Below, piece after piece: positions 1 through 7,268 of a stretch of 11,185 nucleotides of DNA. Below the pieces are notes generated by a model. The model ran no database searches, was not told the DNA's origin, and saw only the letters and a list, made by a program, of their open reading frames with translations. Made by a program: the position numbers and the translations under genes. The DNA comes from Treponema sp. (GTDB lineage Bacteria > Spirochaetota > Spirochaetia > Treponematales > Breznakiellaceae): positions 1 through 11,185 of the forward strand of contig JAISEB010000243.1 in NCBI GenBank assembly GCA_031264395.1, written 5' to 3'. The stretch's first letter is position 1; each line of letters opens with the position of its first letter.

Positions 1-1253
1 GGATTGCACACCGCGCCTGTCAGGGGATCAAGGAGCATGGCCTGTTTCAGCTTGAGGGGATTCCCTTCTAGCGCCGCCTCAACGGCGAGCCGCTGGACCG
101 CGATGCTCTGATTGCATATTGCCGCAAGGGGGAAAGGCAGGTCGCCCACAAGGGGAATGGAGATCCCGCTGCCGTCCACGTAACCGGGAACCTCCACCAC
201 CGAATCGGCGGGGAGGTTGCCGATTGCCCCTTTGTTTATCACGTTAAAATGCCCCCGGTACACGCGGCCCGTTTCAAGGGCTTCGATAATGTGGGAGCCG
301 TGTTCGGTGGAACGGTTTTCCGGGGTATACTTCGCCGGTTCCATGGTTTCGTATTTCTTTGCCTCCTCCTCAAATTTGGCCCGCTCTTCCCGGCAGAAAC
401 GGAGATAGCCTCCCGGCTCCCCGTGTATCCAGCCGGAATAATCGATCCATGCGTCAATTTCTTCCGGCCGCTTGCGGTACCAGGGAAGGTATTCGGAAAG
501 GTGCCCGTTGCTTTCCGTGCTGTAGTAGCCGAAGCGTTCAAGAATGTCGATGCGGACCTTTTCCTGTTTGCTGTACACGGGATGTTTCTTGAAACCTTCA
601 AGAAGCTTTCCCCGCATGTCTTTCCCCTTATGGAGAACCTGTATATACCATGTCTGGTGATTGATCCCCGCGCAGATAATGTCGACTTCCGAAACCGGCA
701 GTCCCAACACCTCGGCTATCTGCTGGTGGCCGTGCTGCACGCCGTGGCAGAGTCCCAGCGTCTGCACGCCGCCTTCGGCATTCGCCGCCCAGGTGTTCAT
801 GGCGTTGGGGTTTGAATAGTTGAGAAAAAGCGCGCCGGGCTGTGACACTTCCCTTATGTCCCGGCAGATGTCAAGAATAACGGGAATGGTCCGCTGGCCG
901 TACATGATTCCCCCGGCGCATATGGTGTCCCCAACGCACTGGTTCACCCCGTACTTCAGGGGAATTTCCACATCCATGGCAAAGGCGTCAAGACCGCCGA
1001 CCCTGGCAAACGAAAAAATATATTTGGCCCCTGTAAGGGATTCCCTTCTGTCCGTGGTTTTGGAAAGCCGCACACGGGAAAGCCCGTTGGCCTTGATGTC
1101 CCTTTCAAGCACGTTGTAGATTAACGCAAGATTCGCGCCGTCAATATCCATGAGGGAAATTTCGCAGTCCTGCAATTCCGGGACGGAAAGAATATCGGCA
1201 GCTATCTTCCTTGTAAAACCCACGCTGCCCGCGCCGATAAACGCAATTTTCAT
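1..1253 (-). CDS. GH4 family NAD-dependent glycosidase (alpha-galactosidase / alpha-galacturonidase-like), 3' end cut by window
   Basis: 417 codons are read before the window edge; the family is usually 430-480 residues, so little of the C-terminus is missing. The product is a cytoplasmic glycoside hydrolase of family 4, which cleaves glycosidic bonds by an NAD+- and Mn2+-dependent oxidation/elimination mechanism. Visible marks: N-terminal Rossmann dinucleotide loop GAGSVGF (residues 8-14), NYSNPNAMNT (145-154), the metal-ligand Cys169 in CHGV and His199 in GINHQTWY, and SEYLPWY (253-259). In GH4 the four residues starting at the metal Cys track specificity: CHSV for alpha-galactosidases, CHGx for uronidases, CDMP or CNxP for phospho-glycosidases. 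CHGV therefore argues against a 6-phospho-glucosidase and leaves alpha-galactosidase or a uronidase-like activity open. The start ATG at 1253 has AAAGGAGC just upstream. The gene is divergent from an AraC regulator. Confidence 0.93.
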   Translation of the reverse strand, partial: MKIAFIGAGSVGFTRKIAADILSVPELQDCEISLMDIDGANLALIYNVLERDIKANGLSRVRLSKTTDRRESLTGAKYIFSFARVGGLDAFAMDVEIPLKYGVNQCVGDTICAGGIMYGQRTIPVILDICRDIREVSQPGALFLNYSNPNAMNTWAANAEGGVQTLGLCHGVQHGHQQIAEVLGLPVSEVDIICAGINHQTWYIQVLHKGKDMRGKLLEGFKKHPVYSKQEKVRIDILERFGYYSTESNGHLSEYLPWYRKRPEEIDAWIDYSGWIHGEPGGYLRFCREERAKFEEEAKKYETMEPAKYTPENRSTEHGSHIIEALETGRVYRGHFNVINKGAIGNLPADSVVEVPGYVDGSGISIPLVGDLPFPLAAICNQSIAVQRLAVEAALEGNPLKLKQAMLLDPLTGAVCN

Positions 1254-1309
1254 ACGATGCTCCTTTCCCGTATACAATAACATCCCCCGTTAAAAGCCGA
1301 AATATGATT

Positions 1310-1331
1310 TTTGTGCTTTTAATAGCACAAA
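1310..1331. promoter_or_regulatory. Perfect palindrome in the GH4/araC divergent gap (candidate operator)
   Basis: TTTGTGCT (1310-1317) and AGCACAAA (1324-1331) are perfect inverted repeats around a 6-nt A/T spacer. The site lies midway between the two divergent start codons. On the minus strand its TTGTGC could act as a -35 element, with CATATT 18 bases downstream as a weak -10 for the glycosidase gene. It is probably an operator for the neighbouring AraC protein or for a global regulator. The dyad is seen in the sequence; its function is inferred. Confidence 0.5.
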
Positions 1332-1361
1332 TGTTTTACTATGGGGCAAAACTGTTAAAAC

Positions 1362-1390
1362 TTGAAAAATTTTTACCAATATAGTATGCT
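1362..1390 (+). promoter_or_regulatory. Candidate sigma70 promoter of the AraC-family gene
   Basis: TTGAAA (1362-1367), a 17-nt spacer and TATGCT (1385-1390) form a reasonable sigma70-like promoter in an A/T-rich stretch. Transcription would start near 1397, leaving a leader of only about 12 nt and little room for a Shine-Dalgarno site before the ATG at 1409. This is a prediction from sequence match only. Confidence 0.35.
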
Positions 1391-1408
1391 GAAAGACCGG
1401 ATGACGCC

Positions 1409-2275
1409 ATGAAACCGGATTTTTCCGCCCTGCCCATAGTACGCATGTCTTCGCGGTATTCAAGCAGAAAATTTCCCCTTCACGCCCTGACGGTGCTTTC
1501 AGGGCACAGCAGGGAAACATCCGCCGCCTATTACAACGACGGAAAAACACGGGAAGTCTCCGCCTATGCGGTATGGCAGTACACCCTTTCGGGGCGCGGC
1601 CGCATCGATCTGCGGGACGGGCGGCGCGATCTTCCGCCGGGCTCCCTGATGATCGTCTCCGTTCCCGGACCCCACGCATATTATCTTCCCGAAGATTCGG
1701 ATCACTGGGAATTCGTATTCCTTGTAATGACAGGCCGGGAGGCGATCCGAATTAACCGCATGATAGAAAGGCAGCTTGGAAACATCATCGCCGCGGACAA
1801 AACGCCCAAAACCATTTCGCTCCTGTACAATATCCTCGCAAGATTCTTTTCGGGCAAGATAAACAACCCCTTTACCAATTCCGGCTGTACATACCGCCTC
1901 TGCATGCAGCTGCTGGAAGAATCCGGCGATTGTGAAAGCGCCTATGGGCGGGAAGAATTTGCGGATCTGAAAATTTTCCTCCGGGATAACCTGTACCGCG
2001 ATATTTCGGTGGAAGAAATGGCGGAGGTCATGCGTCTTTCCAGATCACACTTTACGCGTCTTTTCGGCAGGAAAATGGGAATGAGCCCCCGCATGTACCT
2101 TGAGGATCTCAGGCTCAAAACCGCCATAGGATTTCTCTTTGAAGACAACGTCAGCGTCAAGGAGACCGCCGCCCGCTGCGGCATCTACGACGTGAATTAT
2201 TTCTGCCGGCTCTTCAAAAAACGCTACGGCATTTCGCCGGGAAAATACAAAGAACGGGAACTGCGGAAAAAATAA
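1409..2275 (+). CDS. AraC/XylS-family transcriptional regulator
   Basis: A 288-residue DNA-binding regulator of typical AraC size. Residues about 25-110 form the N-terminal cupin-like effector-binding region (GSLMIVSVPGPHAYYL at 79-94 is the usual strand pattern). Residues 184-283 are the tandem helix-turn-helix domain: first HTH near 198-217 (ISVEEMAEVMRLSRSHFTRL), second near 248-268, ending in the family signature DVNYFCRLFKKRYGISPGKY (261-280). The gene diverges from the GH4 glycosidase, an arrangement common for sugar-responsive AraC activators such as MelR or RafR, so it probably senses a sugar or uronide and activates that gene and possibly transporter genes beyond the left edge. The ATG at 1401 stops after three codons, so 1409 is the first usable start; the ribosome binding site is weak. 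The family call is firm; the ligand is unknown. Confidence 0.93.
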   Translation: MKPDFSALPIVRMSSRYSSRKFPLHALTVLSGHSRETSAAYYNDGKTREVSAYAVWQYTLSGRGRIDLRDGRRDLPPGSLMIVSVPGPHAYYLPEDSDHWEFVFLVMTGREAIRINRMIERQLGNIIAADKTPKTISLLYNILARFFSGKINNPFTNSGCTYRLCMQLLEESGDCESAYGREEFADLKIFLRDNLYRDISVEEMAEVMRLSRSHFTRLFGRKMGMSPRMYLEDLRLKTAIGFLFEDNVSVKETAARCGIYDVNYFCRLFKKRYGISPGKYKERELRKK

Positions 2276-2306
2276 ACCTCCGCGGACCGTAATTCCGAAT
2301 TCAAAA

Positions 2307-2388
2307 AACCACGGACAGACACAGACCAACACGGACAAAATATACATTTGAAATTAAAAGTCCGGTTTTGTCCGTGAAGTCTGTGGTT
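2307..2388. repeat. Imperfect long inverted repeat between convergent genes (possible bidirectional terminator or interspersed repeat)
   Basis: The left arm (2307-2340) starts AACCACGGAC and ends CACGGACAAAA; the right arm (2366-2388) reads TTTTGTCCGTG, then AAGT, then CTGTGGTT. The inner 11 bp (CACGGACAAAA / TTTTGTCCGTG) pair perfectly around a 25-nt A/T-rich loop, and the outer AACCAC/GTGGTT parts pair imperfectly. The left arm also carries an internal ACGGACA...CACGGACA repetition. It sits in the 158-nt gap between the convergent araC-type gene and the aro-phe fusion gene, where a shared terminator would be expected. Similar ACGGACA-rich intergenic repeats occur in many bacterial genomes, so it may also be a dispersed repeat. 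Confidence 0.55.
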
Positions 2389-2433
2389 AATACCAGTTTT
2401 TTCGAACGGCCCGGAAAAGCCGCGCCCCGTCCT

Positions 2434-4488
2434 CTACAGAGAGCCCCGGTAGGCTCCAAGGAAGTGAAAGTCGCGGGTCTTTGCCCTGAGGGCTTCGATT
2501 ACCTCGTCAAACACAGTTCCCGTTCCGGGTATGCTCACGTCCGCGTAGAAAAGGTACTCCCATGGCTTGCCCTGTATGGGCCGGGATTCCAGCTTGGAAA
2601 GATTTATCCCCCGTTCGGCCATGATTTTAAGGCACGCGAAAAGGCTCCCCGGTTCATCGGGAACCGAAAAGACGATGCTCGCCTTGTTGGGCGGATCGGA
2701 ACCGAGGCTTGGCGGAACCATCCCCTGCCCCGCGGCGGGCCCGCCGTCCCGTTCGCGGCGGCGGGTAATGATGAGGAAGCGGGTGTAATTGAGGGGATTG
2801 GTCTCTATTCCCTCCCGGAGCACCTTGAGCCCGTGGGCCCGCGCCGCCGCTTCACCGGCGATGGCGGCGGCATGGACGTTCCCTTCGCGGGAAACGGAGG
2901 CCACGGCGGTCGCGGTGGTAGTGCTTGGTTCAAGGACCCACGAGGGATGTTTGTCAAGAAATTCCCTGCATTGGGCAAATCCCTGGGGGTGGCTGCGCAC
3001 CACGCGGATTGAATCAATGTCCGCCTTTTCGCAGGCGATAAGGCAGTGAACAATGCGGAGCTTTATTTCCCCGGCTATGGCAATATCCGGATAACGGAGA
3101 AAAAGATCGTAGTTTTCGTGGACGGAACCGGCAAGGCTGTTCTCCACGGGGACAACACCGGCGGCGGCGCTTCCGTCAAGCACCGCGTCAAAAACGCCGG
3201 TAAAGGAAGCGGCCTGAAGCCGTTCGGCTTCCTCGCCAAAGGCCCGCATCAGGGCCTGTTCCGCATAAGCGCCGTTTTCGCCGCAAAAGGCGACAGGCAG
3301 TTCCGAAGAAACGCCGGACCGTTCCGCCCGTGCCGGTCCTGTTCCAGGGCTCCCTCCGCCCGCCTCTCCGCCGTCTGTCCTTATGACGGCCGTTCCGCCC
3401 GGAGGGGCCTTTCCGTGGTGGGGCTGCGGGGTCCGCAGAAGTTCCTTGCCCACGACGGGGGCAAGGGCCTCTATGTCCCGCATGAGTTTTTCAAACTGCT
3501 GGGGGTACAGCGACTGGGGGCCGTCGGAAAGGGCCTCATCGGGCCGGGGGTGAACTTCCACGGTAAGGCCGTCCGCGCCCGCAGCGATGGCGGCAAGGGC
3601 CGCCTGGCTCACCTTGTCCCGTATGCCCACCGCGTGGCTGGGATCGACGATCACAGGCAGATGGGAAAGGCTCTTGACCACGGGAATGGCGGAAATATCC
3701 AGCGTATTACGGGTATAGGTTTCAAAAGTCCTGATCCCCCGTTCACAGAGAACCACATCGGAGGTTCCCGAGGCAAGCAGGTATTCGGCGGAAAGGAGCC
3801 ATTCTTCCATGGTCGCCGAAGGCCCCCTTTTGAGCAGCACCGGTTTTCCCAGGGAGCCCACTTTTTTTAGAAGCTCGAAATTCTGCATGTTCCTGGCGCC
3901 TATCTGGAACATGTCGGTAAGTTCCTTCATCTGAACGGCCAGTTCCGGGGAGACAACCTCGGTGACGATGGGCATGCCGCACGCCTCCCCGGCCAGCTTC
4001 ATGTATTCAAGCCCCTGTAACCCAAGCCCCTGAAAAGCATAGGGACTGGTCCTTGGTTTATAAGCGCCGCCCCGCAGCATTACCGCCCCGGATTCCCGCA
4101 CCCGCATGGCGGTTTCCAGGATCTGTTCCCGGCTTTCCACCGCGCAGGGGCCGGCGATAACGGTTATTCTGGAGCCGCCTATTTTTACGGCGGAACGAAA
4201 CGCCGCGCCGGCGTCCCCGCCAAAGGGGGAAGCCGGAACGGCGACAATGGTATCTTCATGGTGAACTTCACGGGACGCAAGCTCATAGGGCCTGGATGTC
4301 GCCGCGACCCGCTCGACGCCGGGGAGCAGGCCCAGTTCACGCATATCAACCGTTCCCTTTCCCGACGCGCCAAGGACGGCGTCGTCGCCCAGGGACTGTT
4401 CCCGCACGGTAAAGCCATGATCCCGCAGATACACACCGACCAGTTCCCTGTCATGGGCGCTGACCGACTTTGATAAGACCACAATCAT
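2434..4488 (-). CDS. Fused DAHP synthase (type I-beta) - prephenate dehydratase - ACT domain protein
   Basis: 684 residues joining two enzymes of phenylalanine synthesis. Residues 1-75: ferredoxin/ACT-like regulatory domain as in Thermotoga DAHP synthase, which also begins MIVVL, supporting this start. Residues about 100-350: the aldolase-type barrel condensing phosphoenolpyruvate and erythrose 4-phosphate, with GPCAVES (113-119), KPRTSPYAFQGLG (144-156), IGARNMQNF (196-204) and DPSHA (282-286). C115, H285, E311 and D322 match the Thermotoga metal ligands at a constant offset of 13. Residues 350-396 are a Gly/Pro/Ala-rich linker. Residues 397-576: prephenate dehydratase, with PVENSLAGSVHENYD (447-461) and the catalytic TRF (569-571). 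Residues 602-684: ACT domain with the phenylalanine-binding ESRP (634-637). No chorismate mutase domain is present, so prephenate must come from another gene. The gene follows the hemerythrin by 33 nt and has no clear Shine-Dalgarno site. Confidence 0.95.
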   Translation of the reverse strand: MIVVLSKSVSAHDRELVGVYLRDHGFTVREQSLGDDAVLGASGKGTVDMRELGLLPGVERVAATSRPYELASREVHHEDTIVAVPASPFGGDAGAAFRSAVKIGGSRITVIAGPCAVESREQILETAMRVRESGAVMLRGGAYKPRTSPYAFQGLGLQGLEYMKLAGEACGMPIVTEVVSPELAVQMKELTDMFQIGARNMQNFELLKKVGSLGKPVLLKRGPSATMEEWLLSAEYLLASGTSDVVLCERGIRTFETYTRNTLDISAIPVVKSLSHLPVIVDPSHAVGIRDKVSQAALAAIAAGADGLTVEVHPRPDEALSDGPQSLYPQQFEKLMRDIEALAPVVGKELLRTPQPHHGKAPPGGTAVIRTDGGEAGGGSPGTGPARAERSGVSSELPVAFCGENGAYAEQALMRAFGEEAERLQAASFTGVFDAVLDGSAAAGVVPVENSLAGSVHENYDLFLRYPDIAIAGEIKLRIVHCLIACEKADIDSIRVVRSHPQGFAQCREFLDKHPSWVLEPSTTTATAVASVSREGNVHAAAIAGEAAARAHGLKVLREGIETNPLNYTRFLIITRRRERDGGPAAGQGMVPPSLGSDPPNKASIVFSVPDEPGSLFACLKIMAERGINLSKLESRPIQGKPWEYLFYADVSIPGTGTVFDEVIEALRAKTRDFHFLGAYRGSL

Positions 4489-4521
4489 ACAGTCATGGTA
4501 TACCGGAGGAAGAAGACTTTT

Positions 4522-5031
4522 CTAGCCTATAAAAGCCTCTGTCGGAAGGATCTGCATTTCATGCCAAAACGCGCTGCGGCGCGCCGGCCGGTTCAGCCTG
4601 ATGGAATTTTCCGCCTGAAAACTTAATACGTGAATAAAGGTGGCGTATTTTTTGTCTACATGGGCAATATGGGTAAGTATATTATCCATAAGGTAATGAG
4701 TGGCGGCGGCGGGGGAAAAAAACTTGTCTTCCTCTGTCCGCTTCGCCAATTCCAGGAGTTCTCCTACAAATTTTTCATGCTGTTTCGCGTGAACGGCCAA
4801 ATCGGGGTAATTGATTTTTTCCATGAATCGTTCCTCTTCTCCAAAATGGTATTTCACATACTGCACCAGACGGAAAATATTCCGCCTGAAAAAACTTCTT
4901 GTTTCCTCGTTGTCCGCTCCCTCGGGAAAAACCTCGCCTATCATCCTGACAAGTTCCCGGTGCTGATCGTCCAGTTGTTCGACGCCGGTAAGATACCGGT
5001 CATCCCATTCTGTTCCGTTCTTTTTTTCCAT
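4522..5031 (-). CDS. Bacteriohemerythrin (di-iron oxygen-binding protein)
   Basis: A 169-residue single-domain hemerythrin that binds O2 reversibly at a non-heme di-iron centre; in bacteria such proteins serve O2 sensing, delivery or scavenging. All seven iron ligands are present in the canonical pattern: H24 (DDQHREL), H62 and E66 (HFGEE), H81 and H85 (HAKQH), H121 and D126 (HIAHVD). The helical domain ends near residue 135. The last 35 or so residues extend past the usual family length and end in a basic/aromatic stretch (RLNRPARRSAFW) of unknown role. The start ATG at 5031 has CAGGAG (5043-5038) 6 nt upstream. It lies between sua5 (81 nt away) and the aro-phe fusion on the same strand. A soluble cytoplasmic O2 buffer in a microaerophile or anaerobe is the likely role; no signalling domain is attached. 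Confidence 0.93.
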   Translation of the reverse strand: MEKKNGTEWDDRYLTGVEQLDDQHRELVRMIGEVFPEGADNEETRSFFRRNIFRLVQYVKYHFGEEERFMEKINYPDLAVHAKQHEKFVGELLELAKRTEEDKFFSPAAATHYLMDNILTHIAHVDKKYATFIHVLSFQAENSIRLNRPARRSAFWHEMQILPTEAFIG

Positions 5032-5112
5032 GATAAACTCCTGCCTCTGTGGGTACTTTCAATGTATAAAAACAGGATGGAATAAGATATTGGTTTTTTT
5101 TGATTTTTGCGA

Positions 5113-6114
5113 TTATTTTTCAACTGCGGCGGCGCGGGACAGCCTGTCGTTGACAGCCTCCCCCAGACCCCCGCCGGGGGCGCGTTCCGCGTAGATGCGC
5201 GTACAGCCTGAACGATCAAATTCATGAAGCATGTCGAAAAGATTCGCGGCCGCCTCGGCAATGTCGCCCGTTTCGGAAAGCGTCCGCACCGGCAAAGGCC
5301 GCAAAGAAGCCGGAGTCATCGCATGCCGGGCCAGCCATTTTTCCCGTGAAGATCCGCTAAAGAAAAGCAGGGCCGAACCGTCCGCGGGAAACTCTTCGGA
5401 AGAGGGACAGAGCACAAGAGGCGCGGAGGGGGCGTAGTGGCTTTTCAGCATTCCCGGGGAAGAAGGCGCCGCCTGAAAAGGCCCGTCCGCAAGGGGGCCT
5501 ATGGCCGCCTCAATGGCCTCCCGCGCAAGGCCGCCCGGCCTTAAAACGCGGGGGGCGCAGAGGTCCAGCACGGTGGATTCCACCCCAAAACCCGTCTTTC
5601 CGCCGTCAAGGACAAGATCGGCCTTGTCTCCAAGCTGTTCGGCGACATGCTCGGCCCTTACAGGACTAAGGCGGCCGAAACGGTTGGCGCTGGGGGCGGC
5701 GAGCGCCCCGGCGCGGCGTATCAATTCCCGCGCCGCGGGATGCGACGGAATGCGCACCGCCACGGAAGGGAGCCCCGAGCTGGCAAGGCCGGGCAGGCGG
5801 GAACGTCTGGGAAGAACAAGGGTAAGGGGGCCGGGCCAGAACCGCGCCGAAAGGATCGTGAGCCTTTCCCGCGCCAAAGGCGGCAGGGCGTCCGTATCGG
5901 CCGCCTCCTCGAGCCCTTCCATGTCCGCCACATGCACGATGAGCGGATCAAAGAAGGGCCGCTCCTTGGCGGCGAATATCTTCGCAAGGGCAAGGGGATT
6001 AAACGCGTCCCCGCCCAGCCCGTATACCGTCTCGGTGGGAAAAGCCACAAGGCCGCCCGATTTCAGAATGGCCGCGGCCCTGTCAAGGGACGCTCCGGTA
6101 ATTTCTACTATCAT
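5113..6114 (-). CDS. sua5: L-threonylcarbamoyladenylate synthase, long (Sua5/YwlC) form
   Basis: A 333-residue enzyme making threonylcarbamoyl-AMP from threonine, bicarbonate and ATP, the first step of the t6A37 modification of ANN-decoding tRNAs. It has the two-domain Sua5 layout, not the short TsaC one. The YrdC-like domain (1 to about 205) shows PTETVYGLG (26-34), KERPFFDPL (50-58), PGPLT (94-98), the SAN motif (142-144) and GVESTV (177-182). The linker SPGMLKSHYAP (219-229) is the known Sua5 lid segment, followed by the C-terminal Sua5 domain to the end. The frame stays open to an ATG at 6216, but that start would add 34 residues that do not look like the family and would overlap corA; MIVEITG at 6114 begins just ahead of the conserved first helix. 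Downstream of corA by 35 nt, probably co-transcribed. Confidence 0.93.
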   Translation of the reverse strand: MIVEITGASLDRAAAILKSGGLVAFPTETVYGLGGDAFNPLALAKIFAAKERPFFDPLIVHVADMEGLEEAADTDALPPLARERLTILSARFWPGPLTLVLPRRSRLPGLASSGLPSVAVRIPSHPAARELIRRAGALAAPSANRFGRLSPVRAEHVAEQLGDKADLVLDGGKTGFGVESTVLDLCAPRVLRPGGLAREAIEAAIGPLADGPFQAAPSSPGMLKSHYAPSAPLVLCPSSEEFPADGSALLFFSGSSREKWLARHAMTPASLRPLPVRTLSETGDIAEAAANLFDMLHEFDRSGCTRIYAERAPGGGLGEAVNDRLSRAAAVEK

Positions 6115-6149
6115 GGATTTCTTCAGCTTACCTTCCGGCGAAAAACACG

Positions 6150-7268
6150 CTATATCCAGTGGCGTCGCCTGAAATATATCAACATCCCAAGGGCAACGAT
6201 CACCATGATTCCCCATACAATGGGATACGCCAGCGGCTCCTCCAGTTCCGGCATGTGGAAGTTCATACCGTAGACGCCGACGATGAAGGTCAGGGGAATG
6301 AAGATTGTGGAAATAATCGTAAGAACCTTCATGATCTTGTTCATGCGGTTGGAAACGGCCGAAAGGTTCACCTCCACAACGCCGGTAATCAGTTCCCGGT
6401 ATGTCTCCAGCGTTTCCGCCGCCCGCATAAGGTGATCGTAGAGATCCTTGAGGAAAGGCTCAAGCTCCCCGCTTACGCGGGAAGAGTCAAGATGCATAAG
6501 GAGGGAAAGGCTTTCCCTTAAGGGCCAGATGACACGGCGAAGGCGGAGCAGCACCCGTTTGAGCTTCTGAACGTCCCGTATAAAAGCGCCGTCCTGTTCG
6601 TCCGCCGCCCTGTCTTCAAATTCTTCCAGAGCCGCGCCAAGGGAATCGAGGACCACGAAGTACTCGTCCACCACCGCGTCGATCAGGGCGTAGGCCAGAT
6701 AATCTGCGCCCATGCGGTTTATCCTGCCGCTGTTGTTAAGAATGCGCTTCCGTATGCCGTCGAAATAGCCGCCCGGCTTTTCCTGAAAGGTCAGCACCGT
6801 ATCGTCGGTAATGACAAAACTGACCTGCTCAAAGCCAAGCTCTTCAAAGCCGGACTCTTCAAAATTGAACGGCTCAATTCCGGGCCGTTCAGGATCGGGA
6901 TGCCTGGGATCGGAATGCCTGGAATCAGGATGTTTGGGATCAGGGGGAAGGGGGCCCGGCGGCCCGGCTAAAGGGGACCCTTTCCGCCGACGCACCGCCT
7001 TGAGGGTAATGAAAAGGTAGTTGTCGAATTCTTCCACCTTGGGCCGCTGCCCGGCGTCCAGAATGTCTTCCACCGTAAGGGAATGGATCTTGAACTCCTC
7101 CGCCAAAGCGTTGATGCCGTCATGATCGTCAAAACCCCCGGTATGTATCCAGGTGATCCCCGCGGAATTGCGCCAGGCAAGGGCGTCTTTTACGGAAGAA
7201 ACGGTCTTGATCCAGGCGCCCAGCGGGTCATAGCCCATAATGGATATTTCCATGTGTCTCCCCGTCAT
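6150..7268 (-). CDS. corA: CorA-family Mg2+/Co2+ transporter with tandem-repeat insertion
   Basis: A 372-residue inner-membrane divalent-cation channel expected to work as a pentamer with Mg2+-dependent gating. Residues 1 to about 230 form the cytoplasmic alpha/beta funnel domain, 230-312 the long stalk helix, and the two membrane helices lie near 313-331 and 349-366, joined by the selectivity signature YGMNF (333-337) and an acidic loop (MPELEEP). The C-terminus ends in a basic RRRHWI as is usual. Oddity: between the strands ending KAVRRR and starting QVSFVITDD (about residues 95-148) sits a low-complexity insertion made of two pentapeptide repeats (see the repeat entries). The start at 7268 overlaps the merR stop as ATGA, indicating translational coupling. 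An internal ATG at 7253, preceded by GGGGAGACAC, is an equally good start and would drop five residues. Confidence 0.95.
   Translation of the reverse strand: MTGRHMEISIMGYDPLGAWIKTVSSVKDALAWRNSAGITWIHTGGFDDHDGINALAEEFKIHSLTVEDILDAGQRPKVEEFDNYLFITLKAVRRRKGSPLAGPPGPLPPDPKHPDSRHSDPRHPDPERPGIEPFNFEESGFEELGFEQVSFVITDDTVLTFQEKPGGYFDGIRKRILNNSGRINRMGADYLAYALIDAVVDEYFVVLDSLGAALEEFEDRAADEQDGAFIRDVQKLKRVLLRLRRVIWPLRESLSLLMHLDSSRVSGELEPFLKDLYDHLMRAAETLETYRELITGVVEVNLSAVSNRMNKIMKVLTIISTIFIPLTFIVGVYGMNFHMPELEEPLAYPIVWGIMVIVALGMLIYFRRRHWI
6825..6869 (-). repeat. 15-bp tandem repeat inside corA (FEESG-type pentapeptides)
   Basis: Three adjacent 15-bp units (6825-6839, 6840-6854, 6855-6869) share the plus-strand core CTCTTCAAAGCC with a few mismatches. 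On the coding strand they give F-E-E-S-G, F-E-E-L-G, F-E-Q-V-S, just before the strand beginning SFVITDD. An in-frame, codon-sized duplication is the likely origin. Confidence 0.7.
6892..6951 (-). repeat. 15-bp tandem repeat inside corA (PDPRH-type pentapeptides)
   Basis: Four 15-bp units on the plus strand: GGATCGGGATGCCTG, GGATCGGAATGCCTG, GAATCAGGATGTTTG and a degenerate GGATCAGGGGGAAGG. In the protein they encode PDPKH-PDSRH-SDPRH-PDPER, a polar proline/histidine/aspartate segment in the cytoplasmic domain. Unit divergence increases toward the 3' side of the plus strand, as in an ageing minisatellite. Confidence 0.75.

Noticed and set aside
249..815. 188-residue plus-strand ORF
   Set aside because: Antisense to the GH4 gene, whose motifs are intact on the minus strand; no family-like pattern of its own.
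2368..3870. Long plus-strand ORFs (2368-3012 and 3046-3870, up to 274 residues)
   Set aside because: Antisense shadows of the aro-phe fusion in high-G+C DNA; rich in Gly/Arg/Pro with no recognisable motif.
5032..5112. T-rich stretch between hemerythrin and sua5 as a terminator or promoter
   Set aside because: No stable stem precedes the T/A runs, and the -10-like TATACA on the minus strand lacks a usable -35; only the CAGGAG ribosome site is supported.
6115..6216. Upstream extension of Sua5 to the ATG at 6216
   Set aside because: The 34 extra residues overlap corA in another frame and precede the normal family start MIVEITG.
5501..6273. Plus-strand ORFs of 223 and 208 residues
   Set aside because: Antisense to sua5, which has all expected motifs on the minus strand.
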